64,000 nt of DNA from Saprospirales bacterium (GTDB lineage: Bacteria > Bacteroidota > Bacteroidia > Chitinophagales > Saprospiraceae): NCBI GenBank assembly GCA_016703765.1, contig JADJBL010000045.1, positions 1 to 64,000 of the forward strand. The letters run 5' to 3'. Of this stretch, positions 18,480-26,204 are shown piece after piece (position 1 is the first letter of the stretch; every line of letters begins with the position of its first letter). Position numbers and translations under genes: made by a program. The notes below the pieces were generated by a model, which was not told the DNA's origin, did no database searches, and saw only the letters and a list, made by a program, of their open reading frames with translations.

Positions 18480-19202
18480 ATGGGCCTGTACGAATCCATT
18501 CTACAACCTCGCAAGCAATTCGCCGTGCTGATCGACCCCGACAGGGCAGAGGACCCGCAGTTGGACCGCTTGCTTGGTTTGGCGGCCGAGGCGGGAGTAG
18601 ATTACTTTCTTGTAGGAGGCAGTTTACTGGTAAAAGACCGCCTGGAGGCCTGTCTTACCCGGATAAAGGCAAACAGTAACATTCCCACGATTCTCTTTCC
18701 CGGGAGCCCCCTTCAGATCCATCCCCTGGCCGACGCCATCCTTTTTCTCTCGCTGATCTCCGGCCGAAACCCCGAGTTGTTGATCGGGCAGCACGTCATC
18801 GCCGCGCCTTATTTGCGGCAATCCGGACTGGAAGTCCTCCCCACCGGCTACCTGCTCGTCGACGGCGGCCGACCCACGACGGTGTCCTACATGAGCCAGA
18901 CGGCGCCCATTCCAGCAGATAAAAACGACATCGCCGCAACAACCGCCCTCGCCGGGGAACTTTTAGGCCTCAAACTGATGTATTTGGATGCGGGGAGCGG
19001 CGCCATGAATCCGGTGTCCTCCTCCATGATCCGCGCGGTGAGAGAAACTATTTCCCTGCCCCTCCTCGTCGGCGGCGGCATCCGGACGCCGGAGCAAGCG
19101 GCTGCGGCAGTCGCAGCAGGAGCGGATTTGGTGGTGGTGGGGAATGTGTTGGAAAAGGAGGCGGGGGTGCTCTTGGAGTTGGTGGGGGCGGTGAAAGGGT
19201 AA
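18480..19202 (+). CDS. Geranylgeranylglyceryl/heptaprenylglyceryl phosphate synthase
   Basis: Forms the ether bond between glycerol-1-phosphate and a polyprenyl diphosphate; TIM-barrel prenyltransferase. 240 residues from ATG 18480 (MGLYESIL). Diagnostic pieces: FAVLIDPDR at the N-terminus, DYFLVGGSL, PTILFPGSP, LMYLDAGSGA and the phosphate-binding LLVGGGIRTPEQAAAAVAAGADLVVVG at the end. Several Bacteroidota carry this archaeal-type enzyme group; the lipid product in this phylum is not generally settled. Followed by a word-repeat palindrome and rsgA, which is a common neighbour by position only. Confidence 0.9.
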   Translation: MGLYESILQPRKQFAVLIDPDRAEDPQLDRLLGLAAEAGVDYFLVGGSLLVKDRLEACLTRIKANSNIPTILFPGSPLQIHPLADAILFLSLISGRNPELLIGQHVIAAPYLRQSGLEVLPTGYLLVDGGRPTTVSYMSQTAPIPADKNDIAATTALAGELLGLKLMYLDAGSGAMNPVSSSMIRAVRETISLPLLVGGGIRTPEQAAAAVAAGADLVVVGNVLEKEAGVLLELVGAVKG

Positions 19203-19203
19203 G

Positions 19204-19282
19204 AGTTTTTAGTTCTTAATTTGTAGTTTTTAGTTGACTCTAACTGAAAACTAAAAATTAAGAACTAATGACTAAAAACTAA
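19204..19282. repeat. Word-repeat palindrome (TTTTTAGTT type, copy 1)
   Basis: Imperfect inverted repeat starting 2 nt after the GGGP synthase stop. The left arm holds TTTTTAGTTCTTAATTTG and TTTTTAGTTG, the right arm AACTGAAAACTAAAAATTAAG and GACTAAAAACT, loop about 7 nt. Same word family as the element at 20254-20306. Lies upstream of rsgA on the same strand, so it may serve as terminator for the first gene. Confidence 0.75.
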
Positions 19283-19288
19283 TACAAA

Positions 19289-20248
19289 ATGTCTTTAGAA
19301 ACGTACGGCAGAGTCGTCAGATCCACAGGTAGCTGGTACGAGGTAGAAACCACGGACGGAGCGATACTCGCATGCCGGATCGGGGGGAAATTCCGCCTGG
19401 AAGACAAACGGATCACCAACCCGGTGGCGGTGGGCGACGAGGTGCGGGTGCAATTGGAGGCCGATGACACGCAGGGCTTGATCAAGGAAATCCTGCCGCG
19501 TAGAAATTACATCATCAGGCAATCGCCGAAGGGACGGGTGGAAATGCACCTCATGGCCTCCAATATCGACCAGGGGGTGGTCATAGCTACTATCGTGCAG
19601 CCCAATCTGAAACAAGGCTTCATCGACCGTTTTCTGCTGATGCTCGAGCCCTACGAGGTGCCGGGCATCGTGGTGTTCAACAAATCGGACCTCTACGTAG
19701 AGGGAGATCGAAACATATACGAATTCCTCCGCGAGATCTATACGAGCATTGGCTACCAGGTCATCCTCACTTCCGCCATCAACGGGGAGGGGCTGGAGGA
19801 GTTAAAAGAAGCCCTGAAAGACAAAACCAGCCTGGTCGGCGGGCAATCGGGGGTTGGAAAATCCTCGCTGGTGAACAGCATCCAGCCCAAACTGGAGTTG
19901 CGCACCCAGGATCTGTCCGACTATTCCGGCAAAGGGCAGCACACGACCACCTTCGCCGAGATGCACCGACTCGATTTCGGCGGCGCCATCATCGACACCC
20001 CCGGCATCAAATTGCTTTCCTTCAACCACCTGGAGCCCCAGATCGTGGCCCACAATTTCCGCGAATTTTTCGCCCTTTCGGAATACTGCCGCTTCGGCGG
20101 CAATTGCCTGCACCGCAACGAGCCGGGTTGCGCCGTGAAAAAAGCGTTGGATGCAGGGCAGGTCAGTCCCCTGCGCTACGAGAACTACCTCGCCATTTTG
20201 CAGGAAGTGGAGGATCAGAATTATTGGGAGAGGAATAGAGAGTTTTGA
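19289..20248 (+). CDS. rsgA: Ribosome small subunit-dependent GTPase RsgA
   Basis: Circularly permuted GTPase that helps mature the 30S subunit. 319 residues: N-terminal OB-fold (GRVVRSTGSWYEVET), GTPase with permuted motif order, G4 VFNKSDLY preceding G1 GGQSGVGKSS (about residue 184) and G3 DTPGIK, switch GKGQHTTTF, and a C-terminal zinc motif with C-x-H spacing (YCRFGGNC.H..EPGC). All hallmark residues are present and length is normal. Start ATG 19289 follows the palindrome by 6 nt, so transcription presumably starts elsewhere or reads through. Confidence 0.97.
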   Translation: MSLETYGRVVRSTGSWYEVETTDGAILACRIGGKFRLEDKRITNPVAVGDEVRVQLEADDTQGLIKEILPRRNYIIRQSPKGRVEMHLMASNIDQGVVIATIVQPNLKQGFIDRFLLMLEPYEVPGIVVFNKSDLYVEGDRNIYEFLREIYTSIGYQVILTSAINGEGLEELKEALKDKTSLVGGQSGVGKSSLVNSIQPKLELRTQDLSDYSGKGQHTTTFAEMHRLDFGGAIIDTPGIKLLSFNHLEPQIVAHNFREFFALSEYCRFGGNCLHRNEPGCAVKKALDAGQVSPLRYENYLAILQEVEDQNYWERNREF

Positions 20249-20253
20249 GTTCT

Positions 20254-20306
20254 TAGTTTTTAATTTTTAGTTGAAAGCCAACTAAAAATTAAAAATTAAA
20301 AACTAA
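20254..20306. repeat. Word-repeat palindrome (TTTTTAGTT type, copy 2)
   Basis: Near-perfect inverted repeat with the arm TAGTTTTTAATTTTTAGTTG, loop AAAGC, and the reverse arm CAACTAAAAATTAAAAA with a further copy of the word. It starts 6 nt after the rsgA stop and ends 5 nt before the stop of the convergent GCS2-CBS gene, the ideal site for a bidirectional terminator. Same words as 19204-19282. Confidence 0.8.
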
Positions 20307-20310
20307 AAAT

Positions 20311-22233
20311 TTATTTCTCCATCTGATCGATCAACCTCCCCGCTACCCGCACAAAATCCATTTCCGTGATGATGCCGATGAGCTCGCCGTTCTTGACGAC
20401 GGGGAGGCAGCCGAGTTTGTTGGAGCGCATGGTGTGCATGGCCTCCACAATAGTGGCATTGGGCGAAATGGAGATCGGGGTCTGGATCATGATGTCCTTC
20501 ACCAGCGATTTGTCCTTGCCCTGGGGACTGTTTTTCTGGGTAAAATACCGCAGCAGCAGCCGGGAAGTGATGAGGCCGACGAGGTTACCCTTGGTATCCT
20601 CCACGGGCATGTAGCGGATTTTGCGCCAGTCCATCATTTCCGCGACGAGCTCGATGATATCGTCTTTCTGCACGGTGAACAGGTCGGTCTCCATGAATTC
20701 TTCCACGCGGATCTTGGAGGGGCGGTAGTGGTTGAGGTCGTCCATAGTGGCCAGTTCCCAGGTATGAATAGGTTTTTCCAATTTTTGATTCTTCATCGTG
20801 GCGTTGGTGATACCGGCCACGGCTTCCTCCCGCGAGACGAGGTTTTTCAGGGAGGTAAAGGCGCGCAACTGCCAGCGGGCGCCGTTGGTGTGGAGCTTGG
20901 CACGCGCCTCAATGATGCCGAGGTAGCGGTCGATATCCTTTTTGTCGATCCCCTTTTTCTCCAGGCCTGCTCTGGCGATGGGCAGGAGTTCCTTCGCCAC
21001 CAGCTCGGTAGCCGTGACCTTGCGGTCCTTGAACCAGGTAAAATTGCTGTCGATCCCGAACTTGGAGGCCTTGGTAAAGTTGTCCGTCACATCGTCGAAG
21101 GAAAGAAATTCGCGGATGTCATCCACGGCGTCGGCCATGCCGACCATGGCGCCCAGCCAGAAGGCCGCATTCGCCACCTCGTCTATAACGGTGGGGCCGG
21201 CCGGCAGCACCCGGTTTTCGATGCGCAGGTGCGGCTTCCCGTTGGGGCTGATGCCGTAGCAGGGCCTGTTCCAGCGGTACACGGTGGAGTTGTGAACTTG
21301 TAAGGCGCGAAGGCTGGGCACTTCCCCGTTTGCGATGGATTCGAGGGAATTTTCCTCCACATCGGCTGCGAGTAGGACCCTGAACCGGGCGATATCCTCT
21401 TTGTAGATCTCCATGATGGAGCCGTCGAGCCAGCCGTTGCCGAAGCTCACGCGCGGGCTTTGGTCGCGCATGTGCTCCTTGGAGGTGCGCGTATCGATGG
21501 CTTGCTGGAACAAGGCGATCCTCGATTCGTGCCAGAGCCGTTTGCCGTACACGATGGGCGAGTTGGCGCCCATGGCCAGCACCGGCGCCGCCAGGGCCTG
21601 GGAGATATTGTACATTTTTACAAAATCTTTCGGCGCTACCTGCAGGTGCACCTGAAAGCTCGTATTGCTCGCCTCCAGCAGGGGCGATTGGTGGCGCAAA
21701 TGGAGCTCGTCGATGCCGTTGAGGTGCAGTTCGTAGGAGCTGCCTTTGAGCTGGCGGTTGAGGGCCTCCATCAGCGCAAAATAGCGTTTGACGGGGGTCA
21801 GGTTGTGCATTTCCAGGTCCGATTTCTGGAGGGTCGGAAGGATGCCGATCAGGATGATGCTCGCGTCGAGCGGGTCGAGGCGCTCCGACATGATGCGGAG
21901 GCGTTCGAGGGTCTCGTTTTCGAGCTCGCGGAGGCAGCTGCCTTTAAATTCGAGAGGGCTGAGGTTGATCTCCAGGTTGAAGCGGGCGAGCTCGGTGCCG
22001 GCCCATTCGAGGTCCTGCATCCGTTCGAGGGCTTCTACCGCGATAGGCGCCGGTTTATGGGTCTTGTTGAACACGAGGCACATTTCCTGTTCGGCCCCGA
22101 TGCGGGTGATGTCGCTTTCGAACCAGTCGTTGTCGAGCATGTATTCGAGCGCCTTGACATCGTTGAGGAGGTAGCGCACGAAGCGCTCCATTTGTTGCTG
22201 GTCGTCGACGAGAGATACTTTCTGTTCGCCCAT
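20311..22233 (-). CDS. GCS2-family glutamate-cysteine ligase-like protein fused to two CBS domains
   Basis: 640 residues from MGEQKVSLVDD (22233); a longer frame to 22302 is not supported by the divergent promoter. Residues about 1-430 match the carboxylate-amine ligase GCS2 type: IGAEQEMCLV, ARFNLEINLSP, LEASNTSFQVHLQV, GANSPIVYGKRLWHESRIALFQQ and LRIENRVLPAGPT. The C-terminus carries two CBS modules (VEEFMETDLFTVQKDD and VKDIMIQTPISISPNATIVEAM). CBS pairs bind adenine nucleotides and regulate enzymes or channels, so ligase activity may be nucleotide-regulated. The substrate is not certain: the family includes true gamma-glutamylcysteine synthetases and other amide-forming enzymes. Confidence 0.85.
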   Translation of the reverse strand: MGEQKVSLVDDQQQMERFVRYLLNDVKALEYMLDNDWFESDITRIGAEQEMCLVFNKTHKPAPIAVEALERMQDLEWAGTELARFNLEINLSPLEFKGSCLRELENETLERLRIMSERLDPLDASIILIGILPTLQKSDLEMHNLTPVKRYFALMEALNRQLKGSSYELHLNGIDELHLRHQSPLLEASNTSFQVHLQVAPKDFVKMYNISQALAAPVLAMGANSPIVYGKRLWHESRIALFQQAIDTRTSKEHMRDQSPRVSFGNGWLDGSIMEIYKEDIARFRVLLAADVEENSLESIANGEVPSLRALQVHNSTVYRWNRPCYGISPNGKPHLRIENRVLPAGPTVIDEVANAAFWLGAMVGMADAVDDIREFLSFDDVTDNFTKASKFGIDSNFTWFKDRKVTATELVAKELLPIARAGLEKKGIDKKDIDRYLGIIEARAKLHTNGARWQLRAFTSLKNLVSREEAVAGITNATMKNQKLEKPIHTWELATMDDLNHYRPSKIRVEEFMETDLFTVQKDDIIELVAEMMDWRKIRYMPVEDTKGNLVGLITSRLLLRYFTQKNSPQGKDKSLVKDIMIQTPISISPNATIVEAMHTMRSNKLGCLPVVKNGELIGIITEMDFVRVAGRLIDQMEK

Positions 22234-22271
22234 GGTTGGTGAAGGGTGAAAAGTGAAGGGGGAAAGATAGG

Positions 22272-22279
22272 CAAATTTA
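22272..22279 (-). promoter_or_regulatory. -7 box for the GCS2-CBS gene
   Basis: TAAATTTG on the minus strand, 39 nt before ATG 22233. Only 12 nt separate it from the opposite-facing box at 22292-22299, so the two genes share a divergent promoter. Confidence 0.4.
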
Positions 22280-22291
22280 CAGCGTAGGGCA

Positions 22292-22299
22292 TAATTTTG
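22292..22299 (+). promoter_or_regulatory. -7 box for the small lipoprotein gene
   Basis: TAATTTTG matches TAnnTTTG, 36 nt before ATG 22335. No -33 box visible. Confidence 0.4.
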
Positions 22300-22334
22300 C
22301 ACCCATGCTTCGTTGTCAAATAAAAGAAAACAAA

Positions 22335-22856
22335 ATGACCCGGTATATTCTGGTTTTAATGGCGGCTTTGACCCTGAGCTGCGAAAAGGACGAAGACGAT
22401 ATTCTCTTTATCATCCCCTTTCCAAACCTGGATTTTATCATTCAGGCGGGGCTGAACCCCCTGGATACCTGGTATTTCAACATCGACAACGTGCCGACGA
22501 ACGCCGTGGCGCTCCTTTCGGGGAATGGCATCGACACGGCGTCCATCAAATCGCTCGTGCCCCATATAGGCCGGCTTACCTCCGTCTTCGGCGACGCCGA
22601 CTACCAGTTTGTGTATGAAATAGCTATCTACCTCTGCGAAGCGGGCAACCAAAGCCCCAAGTGCGGCAAGGAGATCTTCTACCGCTTCCCCCTCCCCAAC
22701 AATCCCGGCGCTTTTGTCGATCTCATCCCCAACCCGGTAGAGGTAAAAGACCTGATCCTGCGCGACAAGGTGAACGTGCAGGTCATGTTGCGCTTCGTCA
22801 CGCCGCCCCCGCAGTTTGTGGATAGCAGGGTGGAATTGGAGTTTGCAGTGAAATAG
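22335..22856 (+). CDS. Lipoprotein of unknown function
   Basis: 173 residues from ATG 22335 (MTRYILVLMAALTLSC). The ORF could be extended to 22305, but the shorter start gives the normal lipoprotein signal with lipobox LTLSC. The mature part has four cysteines, two of them close together (YLCEAGNQSPKCG), and reads as beta-rich. No family recognised. It ends directly at a word-repeat palindrome and is a single-gene unit. Confidence 0.75.
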   Translation: MTRYILVLMAALTLSCEKDEDDILFIIPFPNLDFIIQAGLNPLDTWYFNIDNVPTNAVALLSGNGIDTASIKSLVPHIGRLTSVFGDADYQFVYEIAIYLCEAGNQSPKCGKEIFYRFPLPNNPGAFVDLIPNPVEVKDLILRDKVNVQVMLRFVTPPPQFVDSRVELEFAVK

Positions 22857-22931
22857 AGTTTTTGAGTTTTAAGGGTATGAGTTTTTTGTGGTTCGCTATT
22901 AAAAACTCAACCCTTAAAAACTCAAAAACTC
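22856..22931. repeat. Word-repeat palindrome (GAGTTTTT type)
   Basis: Arms of about 31 nt pair almost perfectly: GAGTTTTTGAGTTTTAAGGG on the left and CCCTTAAAAACTCAAAAACTC on the right (22911-22931), with copies of the 8-nt word GAGTTTTT. Loop about 13 nt. The left arm overlaps the last base of the lipoprotein stop codon and the right arm ends on the last base of the convergent gene's stop codon at 22931, so both stops lie at its borders. A bidirectional terminator is the most likely function. Confidence 0.85.
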
Positions 22932-24673
22932 TAAACAAATCGCTCCACATACGGCCCCACCAGCGCCTTGAGCGTGGTCAGCGCCAATGCCCGGGCCTCG
23001 GCGGCTTTGAGGCCTTTATCCATGTAGAAATCTTCCAGGAGCACGAACGATTGCAGGTAGAGCAGTTGGTAGGCATACGCGATTTCGGTGAGCATGAGGT
23101 CGCGGCTCGACCAGCCCTTCAGGCCCGACATCATCCGGGTATGCCAGACGTCGGCTAGTTTCTGGTCGGCAGAAACGGGCGCCTCGGGCTGAATGATGGA
23201 GCGCATGGACTGGGCCTTGCCTTCGGCCAGCAACTGGGCGGAAGGCTGCTGCGATCCGCTCAGGTCGCGGGCGATGCTCAGGAGGGTGCGGATCTCCGGC
23301 CACTCCATGAATCCTCCGCAATCGGGGATGGAGTAATTAGCCGCAGGCAGGGCGGGATCGGGCGTAAAGGCGTTGACGACATCCTGCGGATGCCGCTGCA
23401 CCAGCCAGCAAGGAGTTTGGATGGCGGGGTTCGACATGGCCTGCACGTATGCCAGGTGGTTGATCAGTTGGGTAAGGTTGTTGTAAGCGTAGGCGGAGGT
23501 GTAGTCAAACCGGGTTTTCGGAGGCCGCACCGCCTTGGCGAAAGCTTCCATGATCGCCGCGTTCATCAGGTCGTTGACCTTGAGGCTGGGGCCTTCCACG
23601 GCGAGATAGTAATAGGCCATATAAGCCTTGGCCACAGGAAGGCGCTTTTCCTCGAGGATCGGCAGCGCGGCCCCGGGGTTGTCGGCCAGGATGTCGATGG
23701 CAAACTGGAGGCTGCCCGGCTGGGCGCCGGCGGATTTTACCTGATACTGCTCGGCCAGCACACTGTATTTCTTGACCTGAAGGTTGTTTTTCAAGGAGGC
23801 TTCGTAAGCGCCCGCCGTGCCCTTCCCATACAATCCATCCACGCCCGATTTGTAAAAGCCGCCGTCGGCGAGCAATTTTTGCAGCTCGATGACGGAAGCG
23901 CGTTTCAAATTAGGTCGGACAGAGGGCTTGGGCGCCAGGGAGGAAGTAGCGGCTGGAAGGGCCCTGTAAACCGGCTGGTTATAGGAAGCCGGAACCTCTC
24001 TTGCCTGGGGGATCTCGACGGGCTGGCTGGGCTTGTTATAGGAAGTGGGCGTCTGCGCTGGGACGACAGGCGCGGGAGGGGCCTCCAGCGCCGCTACCGG
24101 GGCGTTGTTGATTGCCTCCGGGAAGAAGGCATTGATGTCGTGCAGGAATGCGGAATTCACATTTTTGACAAAAGCATCGGGAAAGCCATTTTTCCGGATC
24201 AGCGCCAATTGTGCGTTGGCGATGTCCATGGTCTGATACACCCCCGAGGTGATCTTGATTGTTTTGTCGTGCAGGATCACGTTAAGGGGACCGATCGTTT
24301 TGTAGGCGTTCCAATTAAGGGGTTTGCCCAGCAACTCCGTGTCCAGTTGGATGATGGGGACCGTCCTGCCCTTGTTGGGGTCGAGTTCGAGTACGGAGGC
24401 ATCCTGGTAGCCGCGGCCCTTTAGCAATTGGGCTGTCTCGTCTGCTTCCGATTTTTTAGTATAGCCTCCCAAATAGACGCGGAACATATTGTTGCCCATG
24501 GAAAGGGCGTAGGGAAAACCGAGGGTCTGGATCGACTCAAAATCGGCGGCGGTGGTTTCGACAAAGGTTCCTATGTAAACGGTATAGACGGGCTGTTCAT
24601 TGGTTTGCGCAAAGGCGGAAAGGGAAGCCCACGCTGCAAAGAACAGCGCCAGGGTCAAAGACTTAAATCTCAT
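22931..24673 (-). CDS. Secreted protein with SPOR-like and peptidoglycan-binding-like segments
   Basis: 580 residues with a signal peptide (LALFFAAWASLSAFAQ). Residues about 28-105 (YTVYIGTFV..TLGFPYALSMGNNMFRVYLGGYTKKSEADETAQLLKGRGYQDASVLEL) read like a SPOR domain, which binds denuded peptidoglycan. After a Pro/Ala-rich linker comes VIELQKLLADGGFYKSGVDGLYGKGTAGAYEASL (about 265-300), which matches the peptidoglycan_binding_1 pattern. The last 200 residues are helical and unrecognised. It is likely periplasmic with a cell-wall or division role. The SPOR call is by pattern only. Confidence 0.7.
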   Translation of the reverse strand: MRFKSLTLALFFAAWASLSAFAQTNEQPVYTVYIGTFVETTAADFESIQTLGFPYALSMGNNMFRVYLGGYTKKSEADETAQLLKGRGYQDASVLELDPNKGRTVPIIQLDTELLGKPLNWNAYKTIGPLNVILHDKTIKITSGVYQTMDIANAQLALIRKNGFPDAFVKNVNSAFLHDINAFFPEAINNAPVAALEAPPAPVVPAQTPTSYNKPSQPVEIPQAREVPASYNQPVYRALPAATSSLAPKPSVRPNLKRASVIELQKLLADGGFYKSGVDGLYGKGTAGAYEASLKNNLQVKKYSVLAEQYQVKSAGAQPGSLQFAIDILADNPGAALPILEEKRLPVAKAYMAYYYLAVEGPSLKVNDLMNAAIMEAFAKAVRPPKTRFDYTSAYAYNNLTQLINHLAYVQAMSNPAIQTPCWLVQRHPQDVVNAFTPDPALPAANYSIPDCGGFMEWPEIRTLLSIARDLSGSQQPSAQLLAEGKAQSMRSIIQPEAPVSADQKLADVWHTRMMSGLKGWSSRDLMLTEIAYAYQLLYLQSFVLLEDFYMDKGLKAAEARALALTTLKALVGPYVERFV

Positions 24674-24880
24674 AGTTGGTCATTTAAGGGTGGATGGAAA
24701 AATTTGTAAGGTTTTCATTTTTCCCGGCACAAGCTAAACGAGCAAACGGGTTGAATTTGTTGCCCGAAAGGCACAAAATACGAAGCTTCTGCGGCTTGCT
24801 TAATCAAAAATGCCCTCCATGTGTTATATTCCTATTCTCATTAAAAGCGTTCATAGCACAACACTGGATAAAGCGCTGTT
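24674..24880. other. Divergent intergenic region
   Basis: 207 nt between the SPOR-like gene (minus) and the next plus operon. No ORF worth calling. It contains the 13-mer AACACTGGATAAA (24860-24872) also found at 2770-2782, just upstream of the ATG at 24881. Promoters for both sides probably lie here but none matches the TAnnTTTG consensus well. Confidence 0.4.
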
Positions 24881-25177
24881 ATGGTAAAATTATTTATGGT
24901 CGAGTTCGGGCTGCCCGCCGTATTTACGGAGGACTTTGTCCGGTTGATCCCCCGCCAGCGGGACTTTGTGAACCGGCTTTTGGCCGAGGGAAAGATCAAA
25001 TCCTATTCCCTGGCGATGGATCGCTCCCGCGTATGGGTGGTGTTTGCCGCCACCTCCGAGTATGAAGTGATGGAGTCGATCGGCCAGTTTCCCCTCGTCG
25101 AATACATGACGCCGAATATCATGGAGCTCGCATTTCACAATGCTCAGGACATGGTCCTGCAGTTCTCCATGAACTAA
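24881..25177 (+). CDS. Small ferredoxin-fold-like hypothetical protein
   Basis: 98 residues, ATG 24881, no signal. The pattern MVKLFMVEFGL..FTEDFVRLIPRQRDFVNRLLAEGKIKSY..DRSRVWVVFAATSEYEVMESIGQFP is beta-alpha-beta like a dimeric alpha/beta-barrel (muconolactone isomerase/YciI fold). No catalytic residue stands out. It is the first gene of an operon with a nucleotidase (11 nt apart), GtrA and a membrane glycosyltransferase; its role there is unknown. Confidence 0.75.
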   Translation: MVKLFMVEFGLPAVFTEDFVRLIPRQRDFVNRLLAEGKIKSYSLAMDRSRVWVVFAATSEYEVMESIGQFPLVEYMTPNIMELAFHNAQDMVLQFSMN

Positions 25178-25187
25178 TTCAGATAAA

Positions 25188-25760
25188 ATGAAAGGCGGTT
25201 TAACACCAAAGAAACGTATTGCATTGGACATGGACGAAGTCATGGCCGATGTCGTACCCGCCTTCCTCGACCTCTACGAATCGCAGCTCGGACAGCGCCC
25301 GGAAAAGAAAGACTATTGGGGTAAAAAGATCTACAAACTGCCCGGCGCCATGCAGGTCCGGGAATCCCTTTTCGATAGAGGATTTTTCGCCGACCTGCCC
25401 CTGATGGAGGGCTGCCTGGACGGCGTGGAATGGCTGCACGAGCACTACGACCTGTTTATCGTTTCGGCGGCTATGGAGTTTCGCAACTCCCTGGAGGACA
25501 AATTCGACTGGCTACAGCGGCATTTCCCCTTCCTCAGCTGGAAGAACTTCGTTTTTTGCGGAGACAAAAGCATCATCCAGGCCGATTACATGATCGACGA
25601 CCACCCCTTCAACCTCGCGGCCTTCAAGGGCAAAGGGCTGCTGTTTACCGCTTCCCACAACATCGACGAGCACCGCTTCGAAAGGGTGAACAACTGGGCC
25701 GAGGTGCGCGCATTTTTCGAGCGCGAAATGGAACGCGAACGCCAATCCGCGGCAATTTGA
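25188..25760 (+). CDS. 5'(3')-deoxyribonucleotidase-like HAD phosphatase
   Basis: 190 residues. The HAD motif I is IALDMDEVMADVVP (nucleophile and acid/base Asp), with YDLFIVSAAMEF as motif II (Ser) and the motif III/IV region YMIDDHPFNLAAF. This order, with a small cap, is the 5' nucleotidase deoxy (NT5C) family, which dephosphorylates deoxynucleoside monophosphates. Sits in the operon 24881-27824; substrate is inferred from family only. Start ATG 25188 is 11 nt after the preceding stop. Confidence 0.85.
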   Translation: MKGGLTPKKRIALDMDEVMADVVPAFLDLYESQLGQRPEKKDYWGKKIYKLPGAMQVRESLFDRGFFADLPLMEGCLDGVEWLHEHYDLFIVSAAMEFRNSLEDKFDWLQRHFPFLSWKNFVFCGDKSIIQADYMIDDHPFNLAAFKGKGLLFTASHNIDEHRFERVNNWAEVRAFFEREMERERQSAAI

Positions 25761-25773
25761 GTACCTTCGCTCC

Positions 25774-26193
25774 ATGAATGGGACCTTCCTCAAGCTCAAA
25801 AAGCTCTTCCTGCTCAAGCTGAAATTTGCCATGACTTCTTCGGTGGCAACGATAATCGATTATTCCCTCTACCTTCTTCTGGTTTATACGGTATTGACGC
25901 CGGTGCCCTCCAACATCATCTCCTCTTCCTGCGGCATGGTGGTCAATTTTTTTCTCCAAAAACGCTTTGTCTTCGACCTGCAAAGGAAGGTGTACACCGC
26001 CTTTTTTCTGGCCATCGCCGTTTCCATCGGGGGCATTGCCCTGGGCACCACGATTATCTGGGGCCTGAACCACTGGCCGTTTTTTCAGGTACACCAGTAC
26101 GTCACCAAGCTCTGCGCGACCGGCCTGGTGTTTTTCTATAATTTCTACCTCAAGCGCTTCGTGTTCGAAAAGCGCTTCCTGTCTTTCGATTAA
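25774..26193 (+). CDS. GtrA family membrane protein
   Basis: 139 residues with four transmembrane segments (residues about 20-45, 50-70, 80-105, 110-130). Typical of GtrA/DPMS: FAMTSSVATIIDYSLYLLL at the start and NFFLQKRFVFDL and FYNFYLKRFVFEKRF at the ends of the helical pairs. GtrA proteins are thought to flip or assist undecaprenyl-linked sugars. Next gene starts 11 nt after the stop and is a polytopic glycosyltransferase-like protein, which fits a cell-surface polysaccharide role. Confidence 0.9.
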   Translation: MNGTFLKLKKLFLLKLKFAMTSSVATIIDYSLYLLLVYTVLTPVPSNIISSSCGMVVNFFLQKRFVFDLQRKVYTAFFLAIAVSIGGIALGTTIIWGLNHWPFFQVHQYVTKLCATGLVFFYNFYLKRFVFEKRFLSFD

Positions 26194-26204
26194 TCCCTCC
26201 GTCA

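Noticed and set aside
19204-20306. Inverted repeats 19204 and 20254 as ends of a transposon carrying rsgA
   Set aside because: Both are complete palindromes in themselves, rsgA is a core gene, and no target-site duplication is visible.
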